Positions 35,001-45,781 of a DNA stretch of 64,000 nucleotides are shown piece after piece; the stretch's first letter is position 1, and every line of letters begins with the position of its first letter. The position numbers were made by a program, and so were the translations under genes. Location of the stretch: NCBI GenBank assembly GCA_029532415.1, contig JAQOTA010000069.1, forward strand, positions 248,001 to 312,000, written 5' to 3'. The notes under the pieces were generated by a model, which saw only the letters and a list, made by a program, of their open reading frames with translations, did not search any database and had not been told where the DNA came from. The DNA comes from Marasmius tenuissimus. Lineage: Eukaryota > Basidiomycota > Agaricomycetes > Agaricales > Marasmiaceae.

Positions 35001-36582
35001 GTTGAACGTGGTAGCAGATGGAATGAGTAGGATGTGGGAAGGAACTGAACGGACAGTAGGGGACGGAAGCGAATGGACAGTGAGTGAAGATTGGGAGAGT
35101 TCAAGAGGGTTGGTCAACGACGTTTTTGGAGTAGAAGGGAAAGAGGACGAGGAGCTAACAAAGCTGTGGAAAAGATTCGAAGAGGAACCGTTATTTCAAG
35201 AGGTTGTCGAAGCGATAGCAAACATCAGATCAGAAAAATCGTTAAAAGAAAAGAAAAAAGCACAGCATAGAGCATCGCAGTATATAATAGAAGAAGGAAA
35301 ATTATATAGAGTAGGAGGAAATGGGGGAGTTAGAGCGAGGGCAAGGGTAGAATGTGTTACGAGGAAGGAAGCAGTAGAGTTGGCGAGGAAGGAACATCAG
35401 GAGAAAGGGCACTGGGGAAGGGACATAGTAAAAATCAACTTACTCGACAGGATCTGGAGTCCGAAGCTCGACGAATCCATCACGAAAGCCATAACAGAAT
35501 GTCCGCGTTGCAAAAACTTCGGGCCGGCATATATCCATGCTCTACTCAACCCTATCACCAGACGACATCCACTCGAAATGATCGTAGGGGATTACCTCTC
35601 GATGCCGAAAGGGAAAGGGGGGTATCATAACCTCGGGATGTACTTGGACGTGTACTCGCAGCACCTATGGGCGGACGCTCTGAAGACCGCGGGAACAGCC
35701 AAAACCACCACGAATAGCCTCGATAAACTCTGTTTTGCATATGTCCCACCGGAAACCTTCATGACGGACGGCGGGTCACATTTCAAAAACAAAGACGTAG
35801 CCAACTTCTGCGAGAAGAAGGGGATCACGCACCACGTAACGCCAGCATACTCGCCATGGGTCAACGGACTCGTAGAAGGCACGAACCGACTCTTACTCCA
35901 CGTACTCAAACGGTTATGCGCACCAGAACTAGGTGAAGACTCCGAGGAGTTCAAAGCGATGGATTGGTCAACGCTACCATACAAATGGCCGGAACATCTC
36001 CAAGAGGCCGTACAGAGCCTGAATAACCGAATATTACCATCCTTGGGGTTCACGCCGAAAGAACTACTGCTAGGACGGGTCGTCAACACAACCAAAACAC
36101 CAGTCGAAATAGCACAGAAACAACCCACCGCATCAGAGGTAGCAACTCAGGCGGCGTACGTGGCACAGCAACAGCTAGATGGTTATGACCAGATGGTCCG
36201 GCACGCGTGGAAGAGAAAGGAGGTCTTCGACAAGAGAGTGCTAGAGAGGCATCCGAAGGAAGTGGTATTCAAGAAGGGGGACTTGGTGCAAGTGTACCAG
36301 AGGTCATGGGATACGACCTTCAAAACGGAGAGGAAGATAGTGCCGAGGTGGAGCATGCCGAAGAGAGTAGTAGAGCGAAACGTCAACTCCTATGTTCTGG
36401 AGACGCTTGATGGGTTACGGTTGGAGGGAACGACCAGCGCAAGAAACCTGAGGAGGTTTAACCCTAGAGAAGGCACAGAGCTAGCGGAAAAACAGAGAGA
36501 GCTGGAGGAGAGATTGGTAGAGGAGGAGAAGCAGAAGCAAGTAGAGGCAGATAAGACAGAGAGCGAGGGGGTTCAGCCGTGA
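32089..36582 (+). CDS. pol: Gypsy Pol (protease, reverse transcriptase, RNase H, integrase)
   Basis: About 1500 residues, in the -1 frame relative to gag, with no own ATG at the beginning (first codon listed is TTG), consistent with expression by frameshifting. Protease motif SGMVDDGAMVVGL, with Asp-Asp-Gly where DT/SG is usual. Reverse transcriptase: RVCQNFGEVNKHT, FDFASGFYAVEV, MPFGLTGAPSTF and FVDDG (34153-34164) where YxDD is usual. RNase H: ITTDGCQEGFAAVL and EIETDCQAL. Integrase: HQEKGHW...CPRCKNFG zinc finger, then IVGDYL, FMTDGGSHF and GLVEGTNRLL for the D, D, E triad. The C-terminal region has a GPY/F-like barrel (RWSMPKRVVERN) and an acidic coil; no chromodomain was seen. The frame is uninterrupted. 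Confidence 0.92.
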   Translation: MDNHILDATHVQPGTNNIIDVRSVQRVRSRASEPFTLEVELVDGERRSKLVSGMVDDGAMVVGLSKEVYERVKDEIGGWGESKRWMRMADGALVPGIANWRGVVRVKGLEVEAALEVFDSGGHWDFLFGKPLLETFEAVHDYGKDTLMVKKGKEMRKVFNEGLGKRVEVKRTAKPLVANVERVPGEEEDTEPRQQEKACNLGGVTVNTEAPRNREVLVEFPYREEEIPTHNNSQNKDDDINWEEVEKEYRKWRRAETVERQERILERKEWIKDWEELERKWERSKYWKAWRGMAGRRWWRWKSRGRTKGNKPSRKGSEEEIVTLDEYIKEQQEKKRANSPGGSNAPPLRGVLSNNVASKPIDCSPVEPPSDPIGTYDAAPVCFIADEEGDMDPGYEIIPEALDNTELSKGVFTRNEGEAGAFKEERVKEILRQVKIGKGLTGEERAEVEKLLREHADCFALSVSEVQHVEGAIHRLKVPEDTRFRKKVHQKPLTPPQREYFHTKIDELLEAGVIEQCGPGDVKCIAPTVLAKKAHEGQGLSVEQLMKRLNAECVKAGVELCFPNEEVEEQNEEREKEGKNKPQKWRVCQNFGEVNKHTTIAPMPQGDIRTKQQALSGHKFMSCFDFASGFYAVEVEEESRPYTAFYVEGRGYFWYRKMPFGLTGAPSTFADMTAKHLGDLVGNGTMELFVDDGATAADTFDEMMSKLRQILKRVREKNLSLSASKSEFFVAEGIFAGAKVGENGVTTDPAKLTAIVNWPRPETALNLASFLGLTGHFRDLIRNYARVEGPLRDLLKMVKLPDKCLKTVYRTTMENFKLEEVWGENQTKAFLDLKKRLVSEPVLKAPKWDGSHFIITTDGCQEGFAAVLAQRFGRKRANGTVKTETHPIGFASKRTSSSEKKYKPFLLEFAALKFGLDKFADTVWGFPVEIETDCQALRDVLMNDKLNAAHARWRDGILAHNIVDVWHIPGKLNVVADGMSRMWEGTERTVGDGSEWTVSEDWESSRGLVNDVFGVEGKEDEELTKLWKRFEEEPLFQEVVEAIANIRSEKSLKEKKKAQHRASQYIIEEGKLYRVGGNGGVRARARVECVTRKEAVELARKEHQEKGHWGRDIVKINLLDRIWSPKLDESITKAITECPRCKNFGPAYIHALLNPITRRHPLEMIVGDYLSMPKGKGGYHNLGMYLDVYSQHLWADALKTAGTAKTTTNSLDKLCFAYVPPETFMTDGGSHFKNKDVANFCEKKGITHHVTPAYSPWVNGLVEGTNRLLLHVLKRLCAPELGEDSEEFKAMDWSTLPYKWPEHLQEAVQSLNNRILPSLGFTPKELLLGRVVNTTKTPVEIAQKQPTASEVATQAAYVAQQQLDGYDQMVRHAWKRKEVFDKRVLERHPKEVVFKKGDLVQVYQRSWDTTFKTERKIVPRWSMPKRVVERNVNSYVLETLDGLRLEGTTSARNLRRFNPREGTELAEKQRELEERLVEEEKQKQVEADKTESEGVQP

Positions 36583-36605
36583 TCAGCGTCGAGCGCGATG
36601 CATTT

Positions 36606-36621
36606 TTTTAAAGGGGGCACA
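36606..36621 (+). promoter_or_regulatory. Gypsy polypurine tract
   Basis: AAAGGGGGCACA lies directly before the 3' LTR, the expected place for the plus-strand primer. Confidence 0.65.
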
Positions 36622-36769
36622 TGTAGTAGGGGGTTTCCCACGATATCGTCATAGCTTGGCCATGTTTGGCCACATAGATCCTCGTTGGTAGCGCATGTAC
36701 ATAGATCTCATCATCATACCAGATAGACACACGCATTCATCTCGTCTTCAGCTCAGTTACGCTGTCCCA
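36622..36769 (+). repeat. Gypsy 3' LTR
   Basis: 148 bp, read as identical to the 5' LTR and followed by the CCGT target duplication (36770-36773). Confidence 0.9.
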
Positions 36770-36773
36770 CCGT

Positions 36774-39451
36774 ATAGGCTGTTTCAGAGGGCACTGGTTT
36801 ACATTCCTTGGTGTTACTTACATGTGTTCCTCGAGGCTCGATCCTATCTTGACTCGGATAGCGGGAGTATAGAATGCCGGGAAAGGGTTCTTGACTCATA
36901 GCCTTCGGATTCGGATAAAGCATATGGGATGTAATACCCGGGTGCTGACGAAGGGAAGTCTTCCTAGAATTTTTTGGGATTGTCCTTAAGTGCGTCCTTA
37001 AGTGCGTCCATGCAGGCGTCCACTGATACCCTCGGGTTGAACATAATAGTTCCTATCCTCCCGGGGAACTTCTCATGGGGTGACAGTGTGGTAGAGGAGT
37101 TAGCAAACACAGTGATCATCTGGCTGATACACGCGCGTACGGCGGATTGGATATGTCAGTCGCTAAAAAGTGAAACAATAAAGGAATTTGCATACCGGAA
37201 TTTGGCCCCAAGCTGTGCAATCAATCGCAACAGATAACCACCGGTGTATCAACCAGTAGAGAAGGAGGTAGAGTTCGCGACCGTTGTAACCAATGGCTCG
37301 CAGCACGAAAAACTAATATTTAGTTGATATTTCTTGAAACAACCGCGTATCTCAAGTGCAAAAGTGAAGTGTACAGGGCAATTATTCGACCAATGTAAGC
37401 AAAGCCGTGAAACAACATGGTTCAATAAAACGGCGACCGGTCCTTAGGCCTTATGCACGGTCGTCGTTGATGATGAAGGTGGCGGTGGTGTTGATGATTC
37501 CCTCGTTTCCGCTTGAGTTTCAGGAAACGAACGACGCCAACGGTCGAACAACCCTGAGTCAATCGCGTAGTAGCCTCTCTCGTGATGACCGATGCCCATG
37601 CCTCCCTCAGAGCATCCATCATCGTCCCAGAGAAACTTCTTCATCTCCTTTGGTTGCAGTGCGCGACTTCGTCGCTGAGAATGAACACCAGGCTAACCTC
37701 CATGTGGTAGGGAGGGGAAGCTTGCACCTGGAGGTCGAGTCTGAGCACTCGAGAAACGTCGCCAATGGCAATGCCGAAAACTACATGAGGCGAAGGATCA
37801 AGTGACTGCAGCGTGGGTTTGTGGCGGAGATGCGGAGAGAAGCTCTTGGTAGGGGAGCTCGAGAGACCGTGGTGGCATTGCATCAGCCTGGTATCAATGG
37901 AGATGGGGCTGATGCAGGTGGAGACCGGTCATCGTTGTTCTCATTACTCGACCATGGCATTGGGTTGAGAGAGGTGGGGACCCACAAGGCGTTGAGCTCG
38001 AGGGAAGGGGAGATAACTTCTCGTTAATCGAGATACCATCAATGTTCGTTAGTAACCATCAATACATAGATATCATCATTGACAAACTCACTGTGTTTGA
38101 GCCTCGACCATCTTCTTCCTCACGAAATTGACCTCATCTCCTCGCTTCCTCTGACTTGACTTCCGGCGCGGATGAGTTTACGGATCTCCTCGATACCGTA
38201 GCTCCTGCCACCAGCCCTCGCCGCCGGCAGCACAAAGCTGGACTGACCCCAGGGAAGAGGCACACCCAAGATCTTCGAATGACGAGTCCAAAAAGATGTG
38301 TCCATTGCCCTCAACGTGGCTGAAGTTAACAGCTCCCTCCACCAGCCTTCGCCGGCAAGTAGAAGCTGAACCAATGGCCTCGTCGCGTTCCTGTTTCAAC
38401 ATGGGCAATACCCCGCTCTTCTGTGGGCGTATGTTGAAGAGCGAGAAGCCCGAGCATGGCATCAAGCCTCGACGTAACAAGACCCATACCAGATCAACAC
38501 TCCGCCCACAATCTGGCACGGCCATGCTCGTGACCTTGGCGTTGTGCTATCCGTGCGAGGTGCGAACATGGTCGTTCGGGTTGAGGGGAATGAGGAGGCA
38601 TCGAGATCCAGAAGGACCTCTTGCCTCAGCGGCATTCTGTTTCGGCCGCTATAGCTTCCCAAGGGGTCTGGAACGTGGTTCTGGTGAGCCCCAGAGCGTA
38701 TGAAACGAACCCAAGCCGACGCTGGGGAACTTCTCCGTTAGCCAGGAAGGTGGAGAGATAGGCAATGTGGAGGATGTAGGAGGCGAAGATTTTTGCGAGA
38801 CAAACGACATAGACGGGTTGGTAGGTGAAGAGGAGGTCCAAGTGGACGATGATAGCAGTTGCACATTGTTCTGGAGTGATATCGTAGATGTAGGTGGTGG
38901 CAGATATCACAATGAGGGTCCTGGCGTTGACTTTGCGTGGCATTGGTAGCGATAGGCCACATGAGAACCACCCACGACCCAGCCGTGTGAGGGGGACACC
39001 ATAACGTGAAACGTGGAGTTGTAGTACCTCCAAGGGCTACGGGTGCCACCGCACAAGGCAGATAGGACCCGCCCCGAGTGCCGGTACGTGCAGCCTCGTC
39101 GCCGGCAATGAACGCCAACCCAACTCTCGCGGCAGAGACTCAAGGTCCCGTTGAGCTGTGAGGCCTCAAAGGCCTGTAGCGAAATGGTCCCACAAGGAGA
39201 CACTAAAGGTCTGACAGCCCGAAGTCGGTCGACACCTGTACAAGTGTGAGACCTGTGAATTCAGAGGGAGAGTATATTGGCGGGGAGAGTCCATGATGAG
39301 CGCGACGTGGGTCTTCCGAACTCGTGAGTTGTGCAGCTTCACTCTTGATGAATTGCACGATCGTCCCGTTGGGTTGATAGATTGAGAGAGAGCATGCTTC
39401 GATTCGTGTCCTTATCGAATGCTGGCAGTTCGAATGAGAGAAATGAGTACT
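36774..39451 (-). pseudogene. Unrecognised multi-exon gene, paralogue C, 3' part (cut by Copia element)
   Basis: Equivalent to 23500-26150 of unit 2. Minus-strand pieces: SWVVLMWPIATNA (about 38960), then IVISATTYIYDITPEQ with FTYQPVYVVCLAKIFASYIL (38700-38930, one or two membrane helices), then TFQTPWEAIAAETECR, which matches AFQTPVDRALPN of copy B, and WEEL/RGGYYAI-type blocks near 37550. The 5' part of the same copy lies right of the Copia element (45782-46200). Frames change between blocks, so this copy is broken both by decay and by the insertion. Confidence 0.4.
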
Positions 39452-39772
39452 TGATGAGCCGGCATGACGCCTAGCGCAGAGGACTACAACATGGCTACAC
39501 TACTACTTACCAGAGAGAAGTTTAGAGAGGTAGAGGCGAGACGTAGAAGCTCAAGCACACTGTAGATTCAAGTAGAGAACTACGAGCTTATATACATGTA
39601 GATACAATAGAGTTACCATATAGGGACAACAATAGGAATTGTACATATGAGCATATAAAACAATGAAGAATGGAACAATAGCGAATGTATTGTCCTGCAT
39701 AATACAATGGCGGGAAGTATGAACCGGGACTTTGGATATACCGGGATCTAATTATAGTCCACGGATTCAACA
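39452..39772 (-). repeat. Copia 3' LTR
   Basis: In element orientation it begins TGTTGAATCC and ends CTCATCA. Three transitions separate it from the other LTR. Confidence 0.88.
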
Positions 39773-39785
39773 CACCCCCTCGCTA
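39773..39785 (-). promoter_or_regulatory. Copia polypurine tract
   Basis: AGCGAGGGGGTG in element orientation, directly before the 3' LTR. Confidence 0.6.
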
Positions 39786-39814
39786 AGTGCAGCTGAAAAG
39801 CGCATCTGAGCGAA

Positions 39815-42800
39815 TCAAGTGGACGAATAAAATTCAAGTCCAAGGTGATCTCTGAATCGTAAGAACTTCTCATGTCCGAGATTCTTCGTAAACATGTCTG
39901 CGGGATTATAGACTCCTTCAATAAAGAACAACTCGACTTTGCCATCTTCAACACATGATCGAATGTAATGATATCGAATATCGATGTGCTTGGTTCGGCA
40001 TTCTTGAACCGGATTAGATGCAATGAAGATAGAGCCTTGATTGTCTCCGCAGATTGGAATAGGACCTAAGTCGATTCCAAGTTCAGAGAGTAGCGATCTT
40101 ATCCAGGAAGCTTGGCGACTGCAATCCGACAGTGCCATATACTCAGCTTCAGTGGAAGAAAGAGCTACAGTCTTCTGGGCGTGTGATTGCCACGAGAAGA
40201 TGCCGCCTGCTAACTTGAAGAAGTAGCCAGTGATCGAACGGCGTTTGATAGGATTGGCAGCCCAATCCGAGTCTGTGAACGCAAGAAGACCTCCATCAGA
40301 GTCACCATCGTATACGAGTGAATAATCTGATGTGCCAGCAAGATAGCGGCAGATATAGAGTGCTTTATCGAGGTGTTCCTTTGTTGGATTAGAAGAGAAC
40401 TGGGAAAGCTTCGTAACTGCATAGGCAATATCAGGATGTGTACCCAGCATAATATACAGAAGCGACCCAATTACAGACTGGAATCTGGAGCGAATGGCAG
40501 GATTGACTGGACCATCGTTGGGAGTTGGCACATAGCCAGCAGGTAAGGGCGTAGGAGCACCTTTCGCATTCTGCATCCCAAAACGTTCAAGGACTTTCTT
40601 CAGATAATCCTTCTGGTCAATCATGATCTTATTGCCTTCGCGACGAATGCTCATGCGGAGAAATTCACTAGCATTGCCCATATCGCGACATTCCCATCGA
40701 GCCATGAACTCGGCCTTCTTCTTATCAACAAAAGCTTTGTTAGGACCCATGAAGAGTGCATCGTCAACATATATGATCGCATACACAACTTCACCACTCT
40801 TCGGATCTTTGCAGATGAAGAGTCCAGCATCAGAAGTCAGGCGTTTGAAGCCTAGTACTTCCATGGACGAGCTGAGGGTTTGCCACCACTCAAGGGCAGC
40901 TTGCTTCAGTCCATATAATGCACGACGCAGGCGTAGTACCTTGCGTTCTTGGCCCTTGACTTTGAAGCCTTCAGGTTGTTCCATGTAGATTTCCTCAACA
41001 AGATCGCCATAAAGAAAGGCGTTCTTAACATCAACAGAAGTGATGTACCAGTTCTTGAGAGCTGCGAGAACAAGCATCATACGAACAGTCTCATAACGAA
41101 CAACTGGTGAGAAGATCTCATCAAAATCGACACCTTCGACCTGAGAGAAACCTTTGGCAACAAGTCTCGCTTTCTTACGACCATTCGACTTAACGTCGAA
41201 GACCCATCTATTTTTGATGGCTTTGCGACCTTTAGGCAAGTCACAGAGTTTGAAGACCTTGCGCTTACGAAGTGCCTCAAGTTCTTCGTGGCAAGCAGTC
41301 TTCCATTCCTTCTGTTGCTCAACAGGCAACTTTAGAATATCGCGGAGTGTCCACTCTCTGATATTAGAGAAATCAGGAGTATCGGACTTTGGAAGCAAAT
41401 CGTGAACTGGAACGGCATTGTTCAACAGGTAAATCACGAATCCTACTCCCCCTTCTTGGGTCAGTCTTTCGACTACGCTTTCTTCCTCATGCGACTCAGT
41501 GCTTCCACTGGGTTCTGGAGCAGGCAGAGGCGGAAGTGGACCAGGAATCCCCTTTTTACTACCTTTGCCTTTCCTAGATCGCGAAGAGCTAGGACAATCA
41601 ACTGGATGTGTAGGTTCTTTGTCTCCAGTGACGTTTCTCCAAGTATTTTTATTTTCTAAGTCGTGAATAATGTCTGAGGGTTTATTTGGGTTCCGCTTCT
41701 CCCCAAATATGTTACCAGGTTGCGTTGTACCCTTCCGCTGCCTCGAAGACCAGCGTGGACCATCCGCTGCTGGTGCAGGCGGAGGAACGGCGGGTTCGCC
41801 TGGAGGCGTCGGAGGACCAGATTGAGGGAGTGGCACATCCCCTGGCGCAGGGCCACCTGCAGGTTCGTCAACCTGAGGTTCTGATCTCTTAGAAGGTTCG
41901 GAGCGACGTCTGAGATCTGGTAATGGAGCATCAAAACCGTCATCATCAGAGTCTTCATCTTCCGAAGGAATGTTGGGATTTTCACCCAAAGTGAATGGTT
42001 CACTACCGACAGGTGTGAAGCCACGAGTTTTGGCATCAGGACACTTATTGTATAGCGTCTCATCGAATATTGCAGTGCTACCTTTGAATACGGAATTATT
42101 ACTTCGCATGAACAGGAAGCCTTTCATCCCATCTTGGTAGCCGATGAAAGTCATCAACTCACTGCGAGGAGCGAGCTTATTCTTCCTTCGATCTTCAGGA
42201 ATGAAGACGTAGGCTGCACAACCCATAACTCGGAGATATGAAACATCAGGTGCCTCGCCGTAAAGCATTTCGAAACGGAGTTCGCCAGCTCAATCGTTGC
42301 ACAGGAGTGCGATTGTAGAGGTGGACGGCGTGCACATGGCAGAATTCCCACCAGGACTGAGGCATACAAGCTTCAAAGCGAAGAGCTTCAGCCTTCTCAT
42401 GAATAGTCCTGTTAAATCGTTCAGCATGACCGTTTTGTTGTGGTGTATACAGTATGCTTTGATCCCTCTGGATCCCATACTCTTTCAGTACTGCATCGAA
42501 CTTATCTCCTTTGTATTCTCCCCCTTCATCAGACATCCAGGTCTTGACAACAGCATTGAATTGCGTCTTGACCATAGTTAGGAAGTCCCTCAAAGCGGGT
42601 ACTGCCTCATCTTTCGTCTTGAGCTTGGAGGTCCAAACGTAGGATGTGCAGTCATCGAGAAAAGAGATGTAGTACTTGTACCGGTGATACGATTCAGCCG
42701 GGTACGACTTCAGATCCGAATGTATGTGTTCAAACGGTTTAGAAGCTCTCGTTGTAGAGTTGGGGAACGATTTCTCATGCATCTTGCCTTCAGCACAACC

Positions 42801-45161
42801 ACGACACAGAGGTGTCTTCTTAGTAGGCATCTTAAGATCAAGTGGGAAACCTTGCGTATGTTTCCGAGCTTTATTCAGGGCTTTATCCGATGGATGCCCA
42901 AAGCGTCTGTGCTCAATATCGTAGTCGACGTTGTAAACGACCGACTTGGCCATTAAAACCTCAGCAGATGCTTTCCGCGAGTGTACCCAATAAATGGTTT
43001 GACCAGGCATATGAGGGTAGGAAACAAGCGACTGTCGTCGCTGTGATGAATAGAAGGCTAACTTCTTCGCGTTTCCACGAATTGATAGACCATCTTGAAG
43101 GAACTCTCCCATTGATAGTAGACGTATGTCCAATTGAGGTATGTAATAGACAGGGTAGAGACGCGAAACGCGCTCTGTAAGTTTCCCGTCATGTCCTTCA
43201 ACATTATGCTTAATGAAGACAGTGCCTTTACCCTTGATCTGTATAGGGTTGCCCTTATTCGCAGTATTTACGATAGGACCATCAAGCGATTCATATTCAG
43301 CGAAATCATTCATGTCATTCGTGAAATGAGAGGAGGCACCAGAATCAAGGAGCCAACCCTGTGCGTTGTTCACACTTTTCTTTCCCTTACATTGAGTACA
43401 TCCCACAAAGTGGGTCGAAATAGCATTGCAAAAATTTACAAGTGATACCAGATCACTACAACTACCGCGCGCACTACTGATACCAACTAGTTGAGAGCAG
43501 CGCTGTAGGTTTGCATCAGCTTGGGAAAGCAGGTCAAGATAAGGAACTTGCCTGTCATCGTGGAACGATCCAAGAGAGACGTCATCCGGGACGTCCTCTA
43601 CTCCTGCAGCTTCGGCAATGTCGTTATCAACATCATTACTGAATAGAGAAGTCATATCGTCCATACCATCGTCAGATCCCCAGTCCATTTCTACATCTTC
43701 ATCAGGATCAGTGCTGCGAGCACGTTTAGAAGAAGTAGAAGAAGGACATCCGGCTCCTTCATCTTCCGAATCGTCCTCCAGAACTCGCTTGGACGAGGAA
43801 CCAGGCTTCGAGATACGATCCTGGAGCGAACGATTGGCGGCGGACGTGACGATCTGTTCGAACGGTTTGAGATGCCGCGCCGTCTTAGGGACACCAAGTC
43901 TGTCAGCAAGTGAACGTGCTTCACGTACATCATCAAATACTGACTCAGATGGCTTGAAGCCGGTGAAGGACTGCATGGCAGCCGGATTCTTCTTGACAGC
44001 GGGAGCGACAGTGCTGTCACAAGACTTATCCCAGTGACCAGTGAAGTGCGCTGGGGGCGGAGATCCTCTAGCACGGCTAGGAGGGGCACTGGCGATCTCG
44101 GCGCGCAAGGAGTTGTTGACTGCGTTCAACGCAATACGTTCCCTGCAGTCAGTGATCGAGGAGTAAGGACGAACAGGAGGAGGGGAAGCGACGACGGATG
44201 CGTAGGACGCAAGATGGGAGTGACCATGAGACCAATTGTTACCGCTGTTACCGCCGGCGTTGCCAGGACCCTGGTGCTGGTTGATACCACCGCGGGTACC
44301 ACGCTGCTGCTGCTTCTTCTTCTTACCCTTGTTCTGGTTCGAAGAGGGACGTTGCTGCTGCTGCTGTGGTGGACGGGTATTGGTCTGCTGCTGATACCCA
44401 CACTGCTGACGTTGCTGCTGCGGGCGTTGCTGCTGACCGAACGATGGTTCTCGATTACCAGCACACTTCACCGCAGAGAGGCGGTTGGCTAGCTGAGGGT
44501 TCTGGCGTTCGTACTCAACCATGATGGCGTCATGGACTTTCGAAACGGTAATGCAATCTTCATCCTCGGGATCCCTGACATAGTCATGAAGGGATTTGGA
44601 TGAGGCGGCGTCCCATTCGGGAGGAATAGCGGCAATGAGCAAGAGGGACTTGATCAACTCGGGGAGAACCACTCCTACCTCGGAGAGTCATTCGATGTAG
44701 GATTTGAACTTGGCGATGCCGGCTTGGGGATGAGAGGTGGTAAGTCTGAAAGAGACGAGTTTAACAAAGTCGCCATAGATGGCAGACAAAGTGGGCTCGC
44801 CGTAGGTGAGGTTCAGCTGTTCCCAAGCTTTTTCGGCGTTCATGTCCTTGATCGGATCGAAGACCTCCTTGGTGGTGGTGATCTGGATAATCCCCATGAG
44901 CTGGAGATCTTCCTTGTCCCAAGCAAGACTTTCCTTTTGCCATGCAGCATATTCTTCAGGAGGGACTTCGTCACGAACAATGGGAGTAACCCCGGTAGGG
45001 CTAGTGACTCTGCCAAGAGGCATGGAGGGACGTGGTTCATCACCAGTGAGATGACCATAAAGACCTTGGGTCTTGCATACAGCTTCCATCTCGCTGTAGT
45101 AGGTCTGTTTGAAGTTGGTGCCGTCGAAGCGACCAGAGAAGTATTTCTTAACGTCGAACAT
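39815..45161 (-). pseudogene. gag-pol: Copia gag-pol with nonsense codon and frameshift
   Basis: Starts at 45161 (MFDVKKYFSGRFDG). A TGA at 44688-44690 interrupts the gag frame after FKSYIE; the same frame continues at once, and neighbouring codons suggest an original CGA. The Gln-rich linker and a CCHC-like remnant HFTGHWDKSC follow; the first two Cys appear to be missing. Protease LLDSGASSHF. Integrase: HRRFGHP...CRGCAEGK, then HSDLKSY, WMSDEGGEYKG and NGHAERFNRT. A 1-bp insertion in the run at 42273-42275 shifts the frame between integrase and the rest. Reverse transcriptase: SVDVKNAFLYGDL and IIYVDDALF; RNase H: FTDSDWAANP and SSTEAEYMAL. Stop at 39815. Without the two lesions it would be one polyprotein of about 1780 residues. 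Confidence 0.9.
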
Positions 45162-45448
45162 GGTAGTAAGAGGTTGAGAGTTTGGTGTTGGATCTAGAAA
45201 AGACAGCATTAGCATGCGTCTAATCAACACAGGGAGCAGCCATCAAGGCGCTATGCTCAACGAGGAGCATTGGATCCTTGAGATCCGATGTCGTCGAAGG
45301 ACGTACATCAATGCCATAGATCGAGCACTCAATTAAGAGGTCGATGGCAACATGCAGGTCTAGCCTAGCTAGCCGATGACAGCAGCCTAGGGGCGCTTGT
45401 CGCTGACAGCAGCCATTAAGGCGCTCGTCATTGTAGTCGGGCTAACCG

Positions 45449-45460
45449 GGGCCCATAACC
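45449..45460 (-). promoter_or_regulatory. Copia primer-binding site (half initiator tRNA-Met)
   Basis: Directly inside the 5' LTR, GGTTATGGGCCC in element orientation is the complement of GGGCCCATAACC, the anticodon stem-loop of eukaryotic initiator tRNA-Met. Priming by an internally cleaved half tRNA is known for Drosophila copia and Ty5. Confidence 0.8.
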
Positions 45461-45781
45461 TGATGAGCCGGCATGACGCCTAGCGCAGAGGACTACAACA
45501 TGGCTACACTACTACTTACCAGAGAGAAGTTTAGAGAGGTAGAGGCGAGATGTAGAAGCTCAAGCACACTGTAAATTCAAGTAGAGAACTACGAGCTTAT
45601 ATACATGTAGATACAATAGAGTTACCATATAGGGACAACAATAGGAATTGTACATATGAGCATATAAAACAATGAAGAATGGAACAATAGCGAATGTATT
45701 GTCCTGCATAATACAATGGCGGGAAGTATGAACCGGGACTTCGGATATACCGGGATCTAATTATAGTCCACGGATTCAACA
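45461..45781 (-). repeat. Copia 5' LTR
   Basis: 321 bp, the upstream LTR for the leftward-transcribed element, followed on the plus strand by the GTACT duplication. Confidence 0.88.

Larger units (their letters stand above)
30122..36769 (+). mobile_element. Ty3/Gypsy LTR retrotransposon, apparently intact
   Basis: Two 148-bp LTRs that I read as identical, each beginning TG and ending CA, bound the element. A 4-bp target duplication CCGT flanks it (30118-30121 and 36770-36773). Inside are, in order, a primer-binding site 3 bp after the LTR, a leader of about 500 bp, a gag frame, a -1 frameshift signal, a pol frame with protease, reverse transcriptase, RNase H and integrase (the Ty3/Gypsy order), and a purine-rich tract next to the 3' LTR. 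Identical LTRs and open frames point to a recent insertion. It lies between kinase-like copy 3 and its partner gene, splitting the third tandem unit. Confidence 0.93.
39452..45781 (-). mobile_element. Ty1/Copia LTR retrotransposon, damaged
   Basis: 6330 bp, transcribed leftwards. The 321-bp LTRs (39452-39772 and 45461-45781) differ at three positions that I could see, all transitions. A 5-bp target duplication GTACT flanks the element (39447-39451 and 45782-45786). The primer-binding site adjoins the right LTR and a purine tract adjoins the left LTR. Domain order gag, protease, integrase, reverse transcriptase, RNase H is that of Copia. One nonsense codon and one 1-bp insertion interrupt the single gag-pol frame. 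It sits inside paralogue C of the unrecognised gene. Confidence 0.93.

Noticed and set aside
44688..44690. Programmed stop-codon readthrough between Copia gag and pol
   Set aside because: Copia elements normally use one frame, the stop is in the middle of gag rather than at the gag/protease border, and a second lesion is present.
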